A DNA stretch of 64,000 nucleotides from Nostoc sp. UHCC 0302 (GCF_038096175.1 NZ_CP151099.1:5065484-5129483); one strand, 5' to 3'. Positions 26,488 through 35,700 are shown, counted from the first letter of the stretch. The notes: generated by a model from the letters alone, not told the origin. Translations and numbers: made by a program.

Positions 26488-26910
26488 CTAAAACTCTACA
26501 CCATGTTTTTTGCCAATTTCAACAAGCTTTTCACACTGATGTTGTGATGCTTGAGTTAATATTGCATCTGCCTGTTCTGGAGTACTACCATCTTTAGGAA
26601 TTAAATACTTGACATAAAGTGAGACAAAATCAACTAGAGCTGCCAATCCTGACAAACCATGTTTGTCAGACTGCTGTCCGGCAATTACTGCTACTAAACC
26701 AGCTTTAATTGGGTCTGGTTTAACTTTCATGAACTGATCAATAAGTTTCGGAATGTAATCGGCAGGCGGCAAATTATCTAACTTACTTCTATCTGGGGTT
26801 AAATTAAATCCTGCGGCTTTTGCCTGCTCTAAAACACACCATTCTGTAAACTCTTGCAATGCTGTTTCGGGAAGGCGGGGGAGGTATTTGTCTAGCGCTA
26901 AATCAGACAC
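26488..26910 (-). CDS. Conserved hypothetical protein (140 aa)
   Basis: 140 residues, mostly helical and acidic, with no signal peptide or membrane segment. Regions include LPRLPETALQEFTEWCVLEQ, DYIPKLIDQFMKVKPDPIKA and GLSGLAALVDFVSLYVKYLI. I do not recognise the family. It has its own terminator. It sits between hupW and an OsmC gene. Confidence 0.65.
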   Translation of the reverse strand: MSDLALDKYLPRLPETALQEFTEWCVLEQAKAAGFNLTPDRSKLDNLPPADYIPKLIDQFMKVKPDPIKAGLVAVIAGQQSDKHGLSGLAALVDFVSLYVKYLIPKDGSTPEQADAILTQASQHQCEKLVEIGKKHGVEF

Positions 26911-27193
26911 AAGCTTACCGTGTAAATTTCTGTTTTTTGAAGTGCTTTAAAGCAAGCCTATCGCAATGTTTCTGTAAGTTTTAGTGTGTTACGCTACGAC
27001 TGTTAAATAAATAGTTAAACCTCGATAAAGAAGTAGTTTAGAGTCCATCTGTCCGTGTTTCAAGCCAAAATGTTCTAAGAGCGTCATTTTTGTGTAGAAA
27101 ACGCAGGTTTAAACTCTAATGCAATTCACGAGATGTATAAAGACTTAGTTAATAATTGTATTAAATAGGAAATGAAGTACTAGAAAGTTAAAA

Positions 27194-27661
27194 ATGTTTG
27201 AGTATATTACAATCATTCAATGGAAACGCAGCCAAGCAAAATTTATTGACAACAGGTACAGTCGGGAACACACTTGGACGTTTGATGGAGGAGTCGAGGT
27301 TCCTGCTTCTGCTTCATCACATATTGTGCCTGTACCGTATTCTAATCCTGCCTGTGTCGATCCTGAAGAAGCTTTTGTCGCTTCTCTGTCAAGCTGTCAT
27401 ATGCTTTGGTTCCTTTCCATTGCCGCCAAGAATAAGTTTGTTATTGAAAGTTACATTGATCAAGCAGTTGGCACAATGGACAAAAATGAGGATGGAAAAC
27501 TTGCAATCACGAAAGTCCGTCTTCGTCCACAGGTAAAGTTTATCAAAGATAATTTGCCCACAGAGGAACAGGTTGAAGCAATGCACAAGGAAGCACACGA
27601 TAGTTGTTTCCTTGCAAGTTCAGTAAAAACAGTGATAATAGTTGAGGCGATCGCACCATAG
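27194..27661 (+). CDS. OsmC-family peroxiredoxin-like protein
   Basis: 155 residues. It has the OsmC pattern: RYSREHTWTFDGGVEVPAS, PEEAFVASLSSCHMLWFLS (first catalytic Cys) and EAHDSCFLASSVKT (second Cys). Such proteins reduce organic hydroperoxides. A different frame starting at 27198 is a shadow. The gene is monocistronic between minus- and plus-strand neighbours. Confidence 0.9.
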   Translation: MFEYITIIQWKRSQAKFIDNRYSREHTWTFDGGVEVPASASSHIVPVPYSNPACVDPEEAFVASLSSCHMLWFLSIAAKNKFVIESYIDQAVGTMDKNEDGKLAITKVRLRPQVKFIKDNLPTEEQVEAMHKEAHDSCFLASSVKTVIIVEAIAP

Positions 27662-27697
27662 CAACCCCGTTAAAGTTTTACTCGAAATTGTCTGAAT

Positions 27698-27958
27698 CTA
27701 TGACGAGAGCGATGCAAGTGAGATAAACCTAAAAAGTGCCAAAATTTCTTCTGGTAAAGGAGCGTTGAAGTCATCTGGCACTACAAAACGCCCTTTATCC
27801 TGCCCTAAACTATTAAGTCAATTTGATGAGGAGCGAAACGGAACCAACTTGGCTATTGGAATACCTCGGTTAGAAATAATAATTTCTTCTCCAAGTTCTA
27901 CGCGTAACAGCAGCTTTGAGAGATTCGTTTTAGCTTGATGAATATTTACGGTTTCCAT
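27698..27958 (-). pseudogene. Phd/YefM-type antitoxin with an in-frame stop
   Basis: From ATG at 27958 the minus strand reads METVNIHQAKTNLSKLLLRV and IIISNRGIPIAKLVPF, the Phd-family start, then TGA at 27820-27818. The same frame continues LNSLGQDKGRFVVPDDFNAP and LPEEILALF, the normal C-terminus of this antitoxin family, to a TAG at 27700-27698. A single base change (for example CGA to TGA) explains the break. No adjacent PIN toxin gene is seen, so this is an orphan remnant. Confidence 0.8.
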
Positions 27959-28159
27959 AAAATTAAACTAAATCTGTAAACTAAGTTTAGTTTTTTGGTG
28001 ATAGTGGTGCAAAAGCGATCGCTTTTCGTCAACACTTGGTTTATACGTACAACCATCAAACAATTAGATACTATTTTTTTGCTTCACCTTGCTGACATAG
28101 TTGATTGCGAAGGCTATGATGAAGCGGCCAAAATCAAAAAATTTGTCTAGGAGTGCGAT

Positions 28160-29827
28160 ATGAAACTACCAGAACCTCAAACCAAAACATTTTCAACTTT
28201 GGTAGGAGAAATTGAAAATGGTCAAATTAAAATTCCCCAATTTCAAAGAGAATTCGTTTGGACAATGCAGAAGTCTGCTGCTCTTATTGACAGCATTATC
28301 AAAGGTTATCCCATTGGCACATTCATTTTTTGGCGCACTAATGAACGTCTTCGCTCAGTGAAAAACATTGGTAAGCTAGATTTACCAGAACCAAAGCCAG
28401 GTGAGTTTGTTGATTACGTTTTAGATGGACAGCAGCGATTAACTAGCTTATTTGCTAGTCTGCAAGGCGTTATTTTAACCAGAGAAGACGGAAGATCAGA
28501 TAATTTCTCACAAATATTCATCGATTTAGAAGCCGAAGATTCCGATCAAATAGCCATTACTGATATTGAGGGTAAAGATGAGAAAAGTTTGATTAGTATT
28601 CTCAATTTACTCAAAGGGAGTTTTTTGCTTTTAGCAGCATATCCTCAGAACTATCATGACAAAATTCAAGCTTATAAAAATAGGGTTGAAAGCTATCAGT
28701 ATTCAATAATTCAGGTCAAGGATGCACCGATAGAAATAGCCACAGAGATTTTTACAAGAATTAACGTTAGTGGTCAAGCTTTGTCTTTATTTGAGATTAT
28801 GGCTGCTAAAACATTTGATTATGAGAAAAATTTTGATTTAACAGAAAAATTTCAAGAGTTGATAGAAAATCTCAAGCCCCTCAATTATGAGACTATCTCA
28901 GATGCTACTGTACTACAAGTCGTTTCAATCATTCTTTCTAAGGAGTGTAAAAGACAAGTCATATTAAAACTTGACAAGAATAGTTTTATTGATGTTTGGG
29001 ATAAGGCAATAGATTCTATTGAACGCAGTGTAGAGTATTTCAGAAATTTTTATCGTATCCCGGTTTCTCAGTTACTTCCATATAATGCCTTAATCATTCC
29101 CTTTTCATATTTCTTCTTTCACCACAAAGATAAACCAACTGATGATAAACAGAAATATCTAGAGGATTTTTTCTGGAGATGTTCTTTATCTGGACGCTAT
29201 TCTTCTTCTGTAGAAAGTAAATTAGCACAAGATATAAAAAGAATAGATGAAATTCTTGCTGGAGATTTACCTAGCTATGACTGGTCAATTGATACTTCAG
29301 CAGAATTTATTAAGGATAATGGTTGGTTTAGTACGTCTAGAAGTTATATTAAAGCAATATTGTGTATATATGTGTATCATCAACCAAAGTCATTTAATGA
29401 TAACGCTATCGTCAATGTCAGTAACTATTGGCTCAAACAAGCAAATAGCAAAAATTATCATCACTTTTTTCCAAAAGCACATTTAAAAAAACAGGATTAT
29501 TTAGATTGGTACATCAACCATATTCTAAACATCACCATAGTAGACGACTTTTTGAACAAAAGGGAAATTAAGGCAAATGCGCCTTCAAAGTACATGGCTA
29601 AATTTCAAGTAATAAATCATGACTTGGAGACTACTATGAAAACTCATTTAATAGAGAATTTAGATAATTTTGGAATTTGGAACGATGATTATGAGCAGTT
29701 TTTCTCTGAAAGAGCAAAAGTTGTTAGTCGAGAAATTTCCAAAAGAATCATTATGCAGGAAATAGACAAAAAAGGACAATCTAATTTAGTTGATGATTTT
29801 GAAAAAGAGTTAACAACCATTGAGTAA
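28160..29827 (+). CDS. GmrSD-type nuclease (DUF262/DUF1524)
   Basis: 555 residues. The N-terminal DUF262 (ParB-like) domain has IPQFQREFVW, DSIIKGYPIGTFIFW and the nucleotide-binding YVLDGQQRLTSL. EIFTRINVSGQALS is also typical. The C-terminal part has a DUF1524-like nuclease block, YHHFFPKAHLKK, followed by LNITIVDDFLNKREI; the H-x-F-P pattern resembles the His-Me finger motif of this family. Relatives include modification-dependent restriction enzymes and phage-defence nucleases. It is not next to other recognisable restriction genes, and lies just outside the 3' end of hupL. Confidence 0.85.
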   Translation: MKLPEPQTKTFSTLVGEIENGQIKIPQFQREFVWTMQKSAALIDSIIKGYPIGTFIFWRTNERLRSVKNIGKLDLPEPKPGEFVDYVLDGQQRLTSLFASLQGVILTREDGRSDNFSQIFIDLEAEDSDQIAITDIEGKDEKSLISILNLLKGSFLLLAAYPQNYHDKIQAYKNRVESYQYSIIQVKDAPIEIATEIFTRINVSGQALSLFEIMAAKTFDYEKNFDLTEKFQELIENLKPLNYETISDATVLQVVSIILSKECKRQVILKLDKNSFIDVWDKAIDSIERSVEYFRNFYRIPVSQLLPYNALIIPFSYFFFHHKDKPTDDKQKYLEDFFWRCSLSGRYSSSVESKLAQDIKRIDEILAGDLPSYDWSIDTSAEFIKDNGWFSTSRSYIKAILCIYVYHQPKSFNDNAIVNVSNYWLKQANSKNYHHFFPKAHLKKQDYLDWYINHILNITIVDDFLNKREIKANAPSKYMAKFQVINHDLETTMKTHLIENLDNFGIWNDDYEQFFSERAKVVSREISKRIIMQEIDKKGQSNLVDDFEKELTTIE

Positions 29828-29869
29828 ATACTACTATCTAAAAGTAAGATAGAGGTACGATATAAAATT

Positions 29870-29911
29870 GTCCGCGTACCTCCGCGCTTACCTTCGCGCC
29901 ACTTTGCGTTT
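29870..29911. repeat. CCTCCGCG/CTTTGCG-type intergenic repeat
   Basis: The string of CCGCG, TCCGCGC, TTCGCGCC and TTTGCGTT words belongs to the same repeat family as those in the hyp gene gaps (46100, 46415, 47719, 50008, 51066). It lies between the nuclease gene and hupL, whose transcripts converge here. Confidence 0.6.
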
Positions 29912-29915
29912 AAAC

Positions 29916-31004
29916 TTAAGCAGTCCGAAAACGCGCTAGTTCTTCACCAGTTTTAGCATCATGCGCGTGGACTGTACACACTAAACAAGAATCAAACGAT
30001 CGCGCCACATGACCAACTTCCACCGGGTCGCTAGAATCGTAAATGGGTGTTCCAATTAAAGCTTCTTCAATCGGGCCACGGATACCTTCACTATCACGGG
30101 GGCCGATGTTCCAAGTCCCAGGAGCAATCACTTGGTAGTTTTTAATTTTACCGCCTTCCACTTCAACCCAGTGACACAAGGAACCCCGCGCAGCTTCCGT
30201 TGCACCCCAACCCTTGCCATCTTTTTCTGTTGGTTTAATATACCAAGGATCATTTAGCTTGAACTCACGCAAGCAGTGTTCCGCTTGGCGATATAACTTG
30301 ACAATTTCGTGAACTCGTGCAAGTTGACGCACATGAATATTAGCACCACGCATCTGCTTGAAGACATCGAGAATAAACCCGTCGTAGTGTTGCCAAGATT
30401 CGCCATGTTTGCCACCAGCAACTAACTGACGCGCTAAAGGCCCAGCTTCCAAGCGTCCAAAGTCTTTGTGAAGGACTGCACTCGCCCAAGAATATGCATT
30501 ATCAAAGTCTTTTGCATTATTGGCAGTGGGTTTAGTTGTGCGATCGCTTGGATGAATATCTGCTGTTTCCTCATCGTACCAAGAGTGAGTTGTATTCTCG
30601 CGGGTAAAAGACTGATCCATCAAGGTGTGAGTGTCAGTGAAACTATCGTACACTCCACTTTTCATGATCATCGCAGCATTTCGCCCTTCAATGGTGGGCT
30701 TTTGGTATTTGTCCTCATGGGCTAAATATCCCCAAGTCACATATTTACCAACACCAGCACCATATCTATCTAAACCGATATCTAAACCCATGCGCCAATA
30801 AAAACCCAAATCGGAATCTCGATGATTTCGGTCTTCATCTAGCCAATCCATGAACTGATCATAAGTCTGGATTTCTTCGTAGCGTTCTAAAGAACAACCT
30901 AACCACACTGGTTCTAACCAATTAGTGCGGAAATATTCTAGAATCGCCCAAGCGCGGGTAATGTCTGTTAACGTGGGGGCGCACATCACGCCACCGGGAA
31001 CCAT
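29916..31004 (-). CDS. hupL: hupL 3' segment (uptake [NiFe] hydrogenase large subunit, C-terminal part)
   Basis: 361 codons after the core repeat. It begins YM-VPGGVMCAPTLTDITRAW and ends FDSCLVCTVHAHDAKTGEEL-ARFRTA. The CLVC pair gives the C-terminal ligands of the Ni-Fe site; the His after it is the HupW cleavage point. The 5' part is 5380 bp away at 36891-36381. Joining at the 16-bp repeat keeps frame (HSSYM-VPGG) and gives 531 residues. In vegetative cells this part is separated from its promoter. The ATG inside the repeat (31004) is probably not a true start. Confidence 0.96.
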   Translation of the reverse strand: MVPGGVMCAPTLTDITRAWAILEYFRTNWLEPVWLGCSLERYEEIQTYDQFMDWLDEDRNHRDSDLGFYWRMGLDIGLDRYGAGVGKYVTWGYLAHEDKYQKPTIEGRNAAMIMKSGVYDSFTDTHTLMDQSFTRENTTHSWYDEETADIHPSDRTTKPTANNAKDFDNAYSWASAVLHKDFGRLEAGPLARQLVAGGKHGESWQHYDGFILDVFKQMRGANIHVRQLARVHEIVKLYRQAEHCLREFKLNDPWYIKPTEKDGKGWGATEAARGSLCHWVEVEGGKIKNYQVIAPGTWNIGPRDSEGIRGPIEEALIGTPIYDSSDPVEVGHVARSFDSCLVCTVHAHDAKTGEELARFRTA

Positions 31005-31016
31005 ATAACTGCTGTG
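31001..31016 (-). other. hupL-element core site, copy 1
   Basis: CCATATAACTGCTGTG, identical to the copy at 36381-36396 and in the same orientation. On the coding strand it reads CAC AGC AGT TAT ATG G (His-Ser-Ser-Tyr-Met) in frame in both hupL halves. Confidence 0.95.
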
Positions 31017-31034
31017 GCAACTAGTGGTATGGTA

Positions 31035-31090
31035 AAAATGTTCGTGAGTAACTTGTTGTGTAAAGTGATTTTGCTCAACAATAACATTTT
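31035..31090. repeat. Nested inverted repeats between the core site and xisC
   Basis: Outer arms AAAATGTT (31035-31042) and AACATTTT (31083-31090); inner arms TTGTTG (31053-31058) and CAACAA (31076-31081). The arrangement and the AATGTT/AACATT word resemble the nifD-element side next to xisA. They may be recombinase arm sites or control elements of xisC; no TGT-N9-ACA was found here. Confidence 0.5.
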
Positions 31091-31132
31091 ATTTTCACCA
31101 TTTCAGCTTATAAATAAGGGAATATTTAGGGA

Positions 31133-32617
31133 ATGAGCGGGCAAAATCAAAACCAGGGTAATTGCGATCGCCACAATTTCATATCGCAGACATATCCCCC
31201 ATCTACACATGAGGATGCAAACGCAGACTCAAGGGATTTGTTCGCCGATATTTTTGCAGATTTTGAGCCGCACAACACCACAGACGGTAGCTACAAAGGA
31301 ACAATGGCGAAAATTAAAGCAACAGAACTACAGTATCAAGCAGTTTTTGAGCAGAAGTTAGTCGAAGCTAATAGTAATTTAAAAAGAGATAGAGTTAAAG
31401 TTAGCATTAAACAAACTGGCAATTCTCTACAGTTACGAGCTACCCTACCGTTAAAACCAGGCGATTGCAGCTTAGGTAAGGAAAAAAAGCAGTATGACTT
31501 GTCTCTAGGGATACCAGCAAATTTAGAGGGGCTGAAAACTGCGATCGAGGAAAGTTACGAGTTGGGTAAATTAATCGCTCGCCATACTTTCGAGTGGAAT
31601 GAGAAGTATTTAGGAATAAAATCTAGAGAAAAGCAAGAAATAAAAAGCATTGGAGAATTATTAGATACATTTGAGGAAAAATATTATAAAACCCGTCAGA
31701 AAACTATAACCAGTCAAAATACTTTTGCTAACTATATATCTGTTATTAAAAGAAACTTTCCTTTAAACACTTTGGCAACAAAAAATAATTGTGAGGAAAT
31801 TATTAATTCATTTCAGGGAAATAAAAAAAATGAAGTGATTGCAGTTACTTCTGTTTTTATTAAAACCTTTGAGTTGGGATTTTCACTTGACGTGACACGG
31901 GATAATGTCACCCCAGCCCATCGAGAAATCCCCGACGATGATAAAATAGTGTGTTCTTTTAACCTATTTGAAAAATTCGCCCTCAACCGCAAAAATACAA
32001 ACATCTGTGATGAAATTGACACTTGGGAAATGTGGCGTTGGGTATATGGAATGTTGACAACCTTTGGGTTAAGACCAAGGGAACTATTTGTGCAACCAGA
32101 TATTGATTGGTGGATGTCTCCCCAAAATATCGACCATACTTGGAAAGTCAATAAAAATACAAAAACTGGATATCGAGAAGTTATCCCCTTTGTGCCTGAA
32201 TGGATAGAATTATTTGATTTACACAATCCCAAACCATTAAAGATTTTAGAAAAAAAAGTGACAAAAATTGCATCTGTGCAAAATATTAATTGGATGCGGA
32301 GAGATATATCCAGATGGTTTAAAAAAGTCGGAATTGAGTTTCAACCCTACGATTTGCGTCATGCTTGCGCGATTCGAGCGCATCTTCAAGGAATACCCAT
32401 CAAAGCCGCAGCAGACAACTTAGGTCATACTGTTGATGAACATACAAAAACCTATCAAAGATGGTTTGGGATTGAAAACCGGAAAAAAGCCTTTGGTGAG
32501 GTAATTAGTCAAAAGTCATTAATTGAATTGCAGAAAAATGAAATATTGACGCTACGGATGGAGAATGAAAGGTTGAAATTTGAAGTGGAAAAGTTGAAAT
32601 TCTCAGAGAATGTCTAA
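31133..32617 (+). CDS. xisC: XisC, hupL-element site-specific recombinase
   Basis: 494 residues, a tyrosine recombinase homologous to XisA. Shared blocks are FGLRPRELFVQPDIDWWMS (Arg-I), YDLRHACAIRAHLQGIPIKA, LGHTVDEHTKTYQRW (catalytic Tyr) and a C-terminal coiled coil LRMENERLKFEVEKLKF. XisC alone is reported to be enough to excise the hupL element in Anabaena. The gene starts 116 bp from the core site and reads into the element. The N-terminal 60 residues are more divergent from XisA than the rest. No damage is seen. Confidence 0.94.
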   Translation: MSGQNQNQGNCDRHNFISQTYPPSTHEDANADSRDLFADIFADFEPHNTTDGSYKGTMAKIKATELQYQAVFEQKLVEANSNLKRDRVKVSIKQTGNSLQLRATLPLKPGDCSLGKEKKQYDLSLGIPANLEGLKTAIEESYELGKLIARHTFEWNEKYLGIKSREKQEIKSIGELLDTFEEKYYKTRQKTITSQNTFANYISVIKRNFPLNTLATKNNCEEIINSFQGNKKNEVIAVTSVFIKTFELGFSLDVTRDNVTPAHREIPDDDKIVCSFNLFEKFALNRKNTNICDEIDTWEMWRWVYGMLTTFGLRPRELFVQPDIDWWMSPQNIDHTWKVNKNTKTGYREVIPFVPEWIELFDLHNPKPLKILEKKVTKIASVQNINWMRRDISRWFKKVGIEFQPYDLRHACAIRAHLQGIPIKAAADNLGHTVDEHTKTYQRWFGIENRKKAFGEVISQKSLIELQKNEILTLRMENERLKFEVEKLKFSENV

Positions 32618-32670
32618 CAATCCAGAGGAATGCAATGCTTTCAGGTAAATTTTCTTATATATGGTTAATT

Positions 32671-33387
32671 TTACCAATAATAATGCAAAAATAAGGGAAT
32701 CACCTTTAAGCCCCTTCTCTTGAACCATCTAGACTCGACACGTTTATAGTCATATTGATAGTCAAGTTTAGCGACAGGATAGCTCTCTTTTGCCCAGATG
32801 CTCAAGACGCTTTTGTAGTAGTCTTCAGCATCACGATACTTCTCCTGAATCATGAACAGTAAAGCTAGGTTGTTGAGGATAGTAGCCATATCAGAATGAC
32901 GTGGGTTTACCTTTTCCTGAAGGTTCAAGGCATCTTTATATGAACGTTCAGCATCAGAAAATTTCTTCTGCCCTTGATACAGCTTACCTAGATTGTTCTT
33001 TAGGATAATAGCCATCACAGGATAGTTAGGAAAGTTAGGGTCTGCATTTTCCAAAATGTTCTGGGCAACTTGGAAGTAAGACTCAGCATCGGTGTAGGCT
33101 TCCAAAACGATGCACAGCGTTGCCATGTTGTTAAGGGTCATGGCTACATCAGGATGCTGGTTGCGTGGAAGCTCAGCAATGTCGCCAAGAGTAGCTGAGA
33201 GTAAGTCAATGGAATTTTGATGGGATCTGGCTATGATGGATACCCTCGGTACCCTCTTCCATAAAACAGGCTTAGGCTCAATAGGCAGTTGAGCCAAGAA
33301 GGCATCCATGTAACGTCGGGCAACTTTCGCCCTAATTTCCTTAACTAGTGCCGTCGGAAGTTGAGCGAATAAGACACCCCTGTACAT
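32671..33387 (-). CDS. TPR-repeat protein
   Basis: 238 residues. Three TPR-like units are clear: DVAMTLNNMATLCIVLEAYT, then ILKNNLGKLYQGQKKFSDAE, then DMATILNNLALLFMIQEKYRDAE. The pattern is that of kinesin-light-chain-like repeats common in Nostoc. The N-terminal 70 residues are not TPR, and no effector domain is seen, so it could be a fragment of a larger NB-ARC- or CHAT-linked TPR protein. It converges with xisC inside the hupL element. Confidence 0.7.
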   Translation of the reverse strand: MYRGVLFAQLPTALVKEIRAKVARRYMDAFLAQLPIEPKPVLWKRVPRVSIIARSHQNSIDLLSATLGDIAELPRNQHPDVAMTLNNMATLCIVLEAYTDAESYFQVAQNILENADPNFPNYPVMAIILKNNLGKLYQGQKKFSDAERSYKDALNLQEKVNPRHSDMATILNNLALLFMIQEKYRDAEDYYKSVLSIWAKESYPVAKLDYQYDYKRVESRWFKRRGLKVIPLFLHYYW

Positions 33388-33494
33388 TTATGTTCACTGA
33401 ACATAGGAAAGCTAAGGAAAGATTTATTGATTTTGAAGCGCGTGTAAGGAGGCTTAATAATAGAATCAGCGATCCTATAGCGTTTATCTATCTA

Positions 33495-34490
33495 ATGAAG
33501 TACACTTAATCAAATAAAGGTGCGTATCCTAGTGAAAGGTAAAAATGAAAGCATATTCCCTCGATTTACGCCAAAAAATTCTTGATACATATTTACAAGG
33601 GGGAATATCACAACGTCAATTAGCCAAAAGATTTTGTGTAACTTTAAGTTTTATCGAGAAATTACTAAAACAGTATAGAGAAACAGGTAGTATCGCACCT
33701 AAAGTCAGGACGGAACAAACACCACCAAAACTCAACTCTGAACAATTTAATATTCTCAAAGAAATAGTAGAAGCCAATAATGATGCTACTTTATCAGAAA
33801 TTCGCTCAATTTTGGCAGAAAAAACAGGAGTCATAATTGGTATTTCTACAGTAGATAGAATGTTACAGAAGATGGAAATCAGCCTTAAAAAAACATTACA
33901 CGCCTCGTAAAAAGAAACTGAAAGAGTTCAATCATTAAGAGTACAATCTGGCTCCAACTTCAGGGTATACCAGCTAAAAACCTCATATTTATTGACGAAG
34001 CAGGAGCTAATCTATCTTTAATAAGACACTCGGCTCGCTCTAAAAAAGGTACTCATGGCGCATGGTTCACGACCTCAAAAACGTTGTAAAAATGTCTCTA
34101 TAATTGGTGCCATCGCTCTGAAAGGGGTGATTAGCCAATATAGCATTTTAGGTGCAACTGATGGACTCACATTTGAGGCTTATATCTCTCAAAAATTAGT
34201 TCCAAAACTTTGGGAAGGTGCTTATGTAATCATCGACAATTGTTCAATTCATAAAGGTGCAGAGATTGAAAAGATAATCCAGTCCGCTGGAGCTAAGTTG
34301 ATTTATTTACCACCATATTCTCCTGATTTTTCCCCTATTGAAAATTGTTGGTCAAAAATTAAAAATCTATTACGTTCTATTGGTTCTAAGAGTTATCCAG
34401 ATTTAGCAAAAGCGATTGAAACTGCTTTTAGTCAAGTCACATTAAATGATATTTATAATTGGTTTGCCCATTGTTGCTACTGTACTTCAC
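33495..34490 (+). mobile_element. Decayed IS630-family insertion, about 1.0 kb
   Basis: The ends share inverted TGAAGTACA, with TA immediately outside both (33493-33494 and 34491-34492), as for IS630 elements. Its transposase reading frame is damaged. It is distinct from the IS630 copy in the nifD element, with different ends and protein. Confidence 0.75.
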
Positions 34491-34498
34491 TAGACTAA
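33545..34498 (+). pseudogene. IS630-family transposase, broken
   Basis: Frame 33545-33910 encodes the helix-turn-helix part (MKAYSLDLRQKILDTYLQGG ... KKTLHAS) and ends in TAA. The DDE part follows in other frames: one encodes IPAKNLIFIDEAGANLSLIR and HSARSKKGT, and the last (34055-34498) AHGSRPQKRCKNVSIIGAIA, VIIDNCSIHKG and PPYSPDFSPIENCWSKIKN. One stop and two frame changes are needed to read it through. One shift might be natural for the family, but the set as a whole suggests decay. Confidence 0.8.
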
Positions 34499-34646
34499 GA
34501 AATGCTATAATAACATTTCTGAAGAATTGCAGCAATCTATTAATCAGTTATATGACGATTTTGCAAAAGTTAGAATTGATAGCCCACAAATACCTGAATG
34601 GGTTTATCGAGAAGGTGAGAAGAGGGTGAAACGCAAAGCTTATTAG
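34494..34646 (+). pseudogene. C-terminal remnant of a small gene
   Basis: An open frame directly behind the IS630 end encodes NISEELQQSINQLYDDFAKV and ends EGEKRVKRKAY-stop. It has no start codon. On the far side of the IS a frame from ATG 33390 encodes MFTEHRKAKERFIDFEARVR. Joining the two at TA does not keep frame, so they need not be one gene. It is probably a gene truncated by the insertion. Confidence 0.45.
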
Positions 34647-34804
34647 GGCAAACGTATCTAAAGTAATGCCGATCGTGACCAAAATTAAAAACCAACTAAA
34701 AAATCAGGATTTGTCGTTTGATTTACTTTCTAAGACTTAAAGCGATCGCTCAATTACCAAACAAATAAATCAATAAAAATATGTATTAACAGAAATTATT
34801 TTCT

Positions 34805-34945
34805 TTGAATGAACTATGGAATGCTTTTGAAGCAATTGAACCTGAATTAATCCGATTCCCCTCTCTTAACCCTGATATGCTTAGAAGCAGAGTTGAGAAA
34901 TTTATTGAACGTTTTGAAGAGAAGCCGGAGGAGGATCAATTATGA
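34805..34945 (+). CDS. Small coupled ORF (46 aa)
   Basis: TTG start at 34805; the residues include LWNAFEAIEPELIRFPSLNP and MLRSRVEKFIERFEEKPEED. The TGA overlaps the next gene's ATG (ATGA), a typical coupling. It is acidic and helical and not recognised. The start codon is uncertain; the conserved-looking reading frame and the overlap are the evidence. Confidence 0.5.
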   Translation: MNELWNAFEAIEPELIRFPSLNPDMLRSRVEKFIERFEEKPEEDQL

Positions 34946-35286
34946 ATCTCAATGAGTTGCCAGGAGCCGAGATAATCTTGCCTGGACTCAGGGATCTTCA
35001 CAATGGTGAGTGCAATACAATTGGAGCATTGCTAGTTGCGATCGCGGCAACGCGGTTAACTGAAGCCGGTTTAGATATCCCTAAAGATCACTTAGCCCTA
35101 GAGCCAGAGCTAACCTTATATGCCCGTCTCCAAGATGAACGAGACAATGCTTACGCTTACTATAATGCTTTGCTAAATCTCCTCAATAGCTTTTGCAATG
35201 CACTCAAACTCAATTATAAATATAAGCCGTCTAACAATGTGTTAGAGCCGACCTTGCAAAAGGGATTTTTAAAAGCCAATGTTTAA
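34942..35286 (+). CDS. Hypothetical protein (114 aa), coupled to a small upstream ORF
   Basis: 114 residues, mostly helical: LRDLHNGECNTIGALLVAIA, DHLALEPELTLYARLQDERD and AYYNALLNLLNSFCNALKLN. A GGAGGAGG-rich ribosome site lies within the end of the preceding ORF. No known domain is recognised. Two overlapping small genes of this kind on a mobile element could be a toxin-antitoxin or accessory pair, but nothing in the sequence proves it. Confidence 0.6.
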   Translation: MNLNELPGAEIILPGLRDLHNGECNTIGALLVAIAATRLTEAGLDIPKDHLALEPELTLYARLQDERDNAYAYYNALLNLLNSFCNALKLNYKYKPSNNVLEPTLQKGFLKANV

Positions 35287-35367
35287 CTGCCGCTCTTGTA
35301 GGATGCGTTAATGGAATGTAACGCACCTTATTACTAACTTCAACGCAGTTCAAATTTTTGAGTGCGA

Positions 35368-35700
35368 TTATGAGAGGGCAAGCAATGATGAATTTTCATC
35401 TTCATAAAATAATTTGATCGTGCTGAACTCCCGACGCAGTAAATTTTCAACTTGTAAGGTAGAACAGTTTCCAAGTCTAAGCCAGATGACTTTTGGGGGA
35501 TTTCCAAACAGTAAACTCAGATCGTGCATATCAGCATCTTTTGAGACGATCATAAAATCATTATCTTTTGCATAATTCCAAACTATCGGGTCTATTGTTG
35601 CTTTCATGCCTACATCCCGAACATGAAGCGAGCCTGGAAAAAGATCGCTCAAACGAGTGGATAATTTAGGGGATAAGTTTTCATCAAACAGTAATTTCAT
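35368..35700 (-). CDS. DUF5615 PIN-like protein (toxin-like)
   Basis: 110 residues. It starts MKLLFDENLSPKLSTRLSDL and has VRDVGMKATIDPIVWNYAKD, then IVSKDADMHDLSLLFGNPP and VIWLRLGN. The conserved acidic residues (DEN, KDAD) are those of the PIN-like DUF5615 family, proposed RNase toxins. It overlaps its DUF433 partner by 4 bp, the normal gene order (DUF433 first). Confidence 0.85.
   Translation of the reverse strand: MKLLFDENLSPKLSTRLSDLFPGSLHVRDVGMKATIDPIVWNYAKDNDFMIVSKDADMHDLSLLFGNPPKVIWLRLGNCSTLQVENLLRREFSTIKLFYEDENSSLLALS

Noticed and set aside
27198-27536. 112-codon frame overlapping the OsmC gene
   Set aside because: The alternative frame has the conserved OsmC motifs; this one is a shadow.
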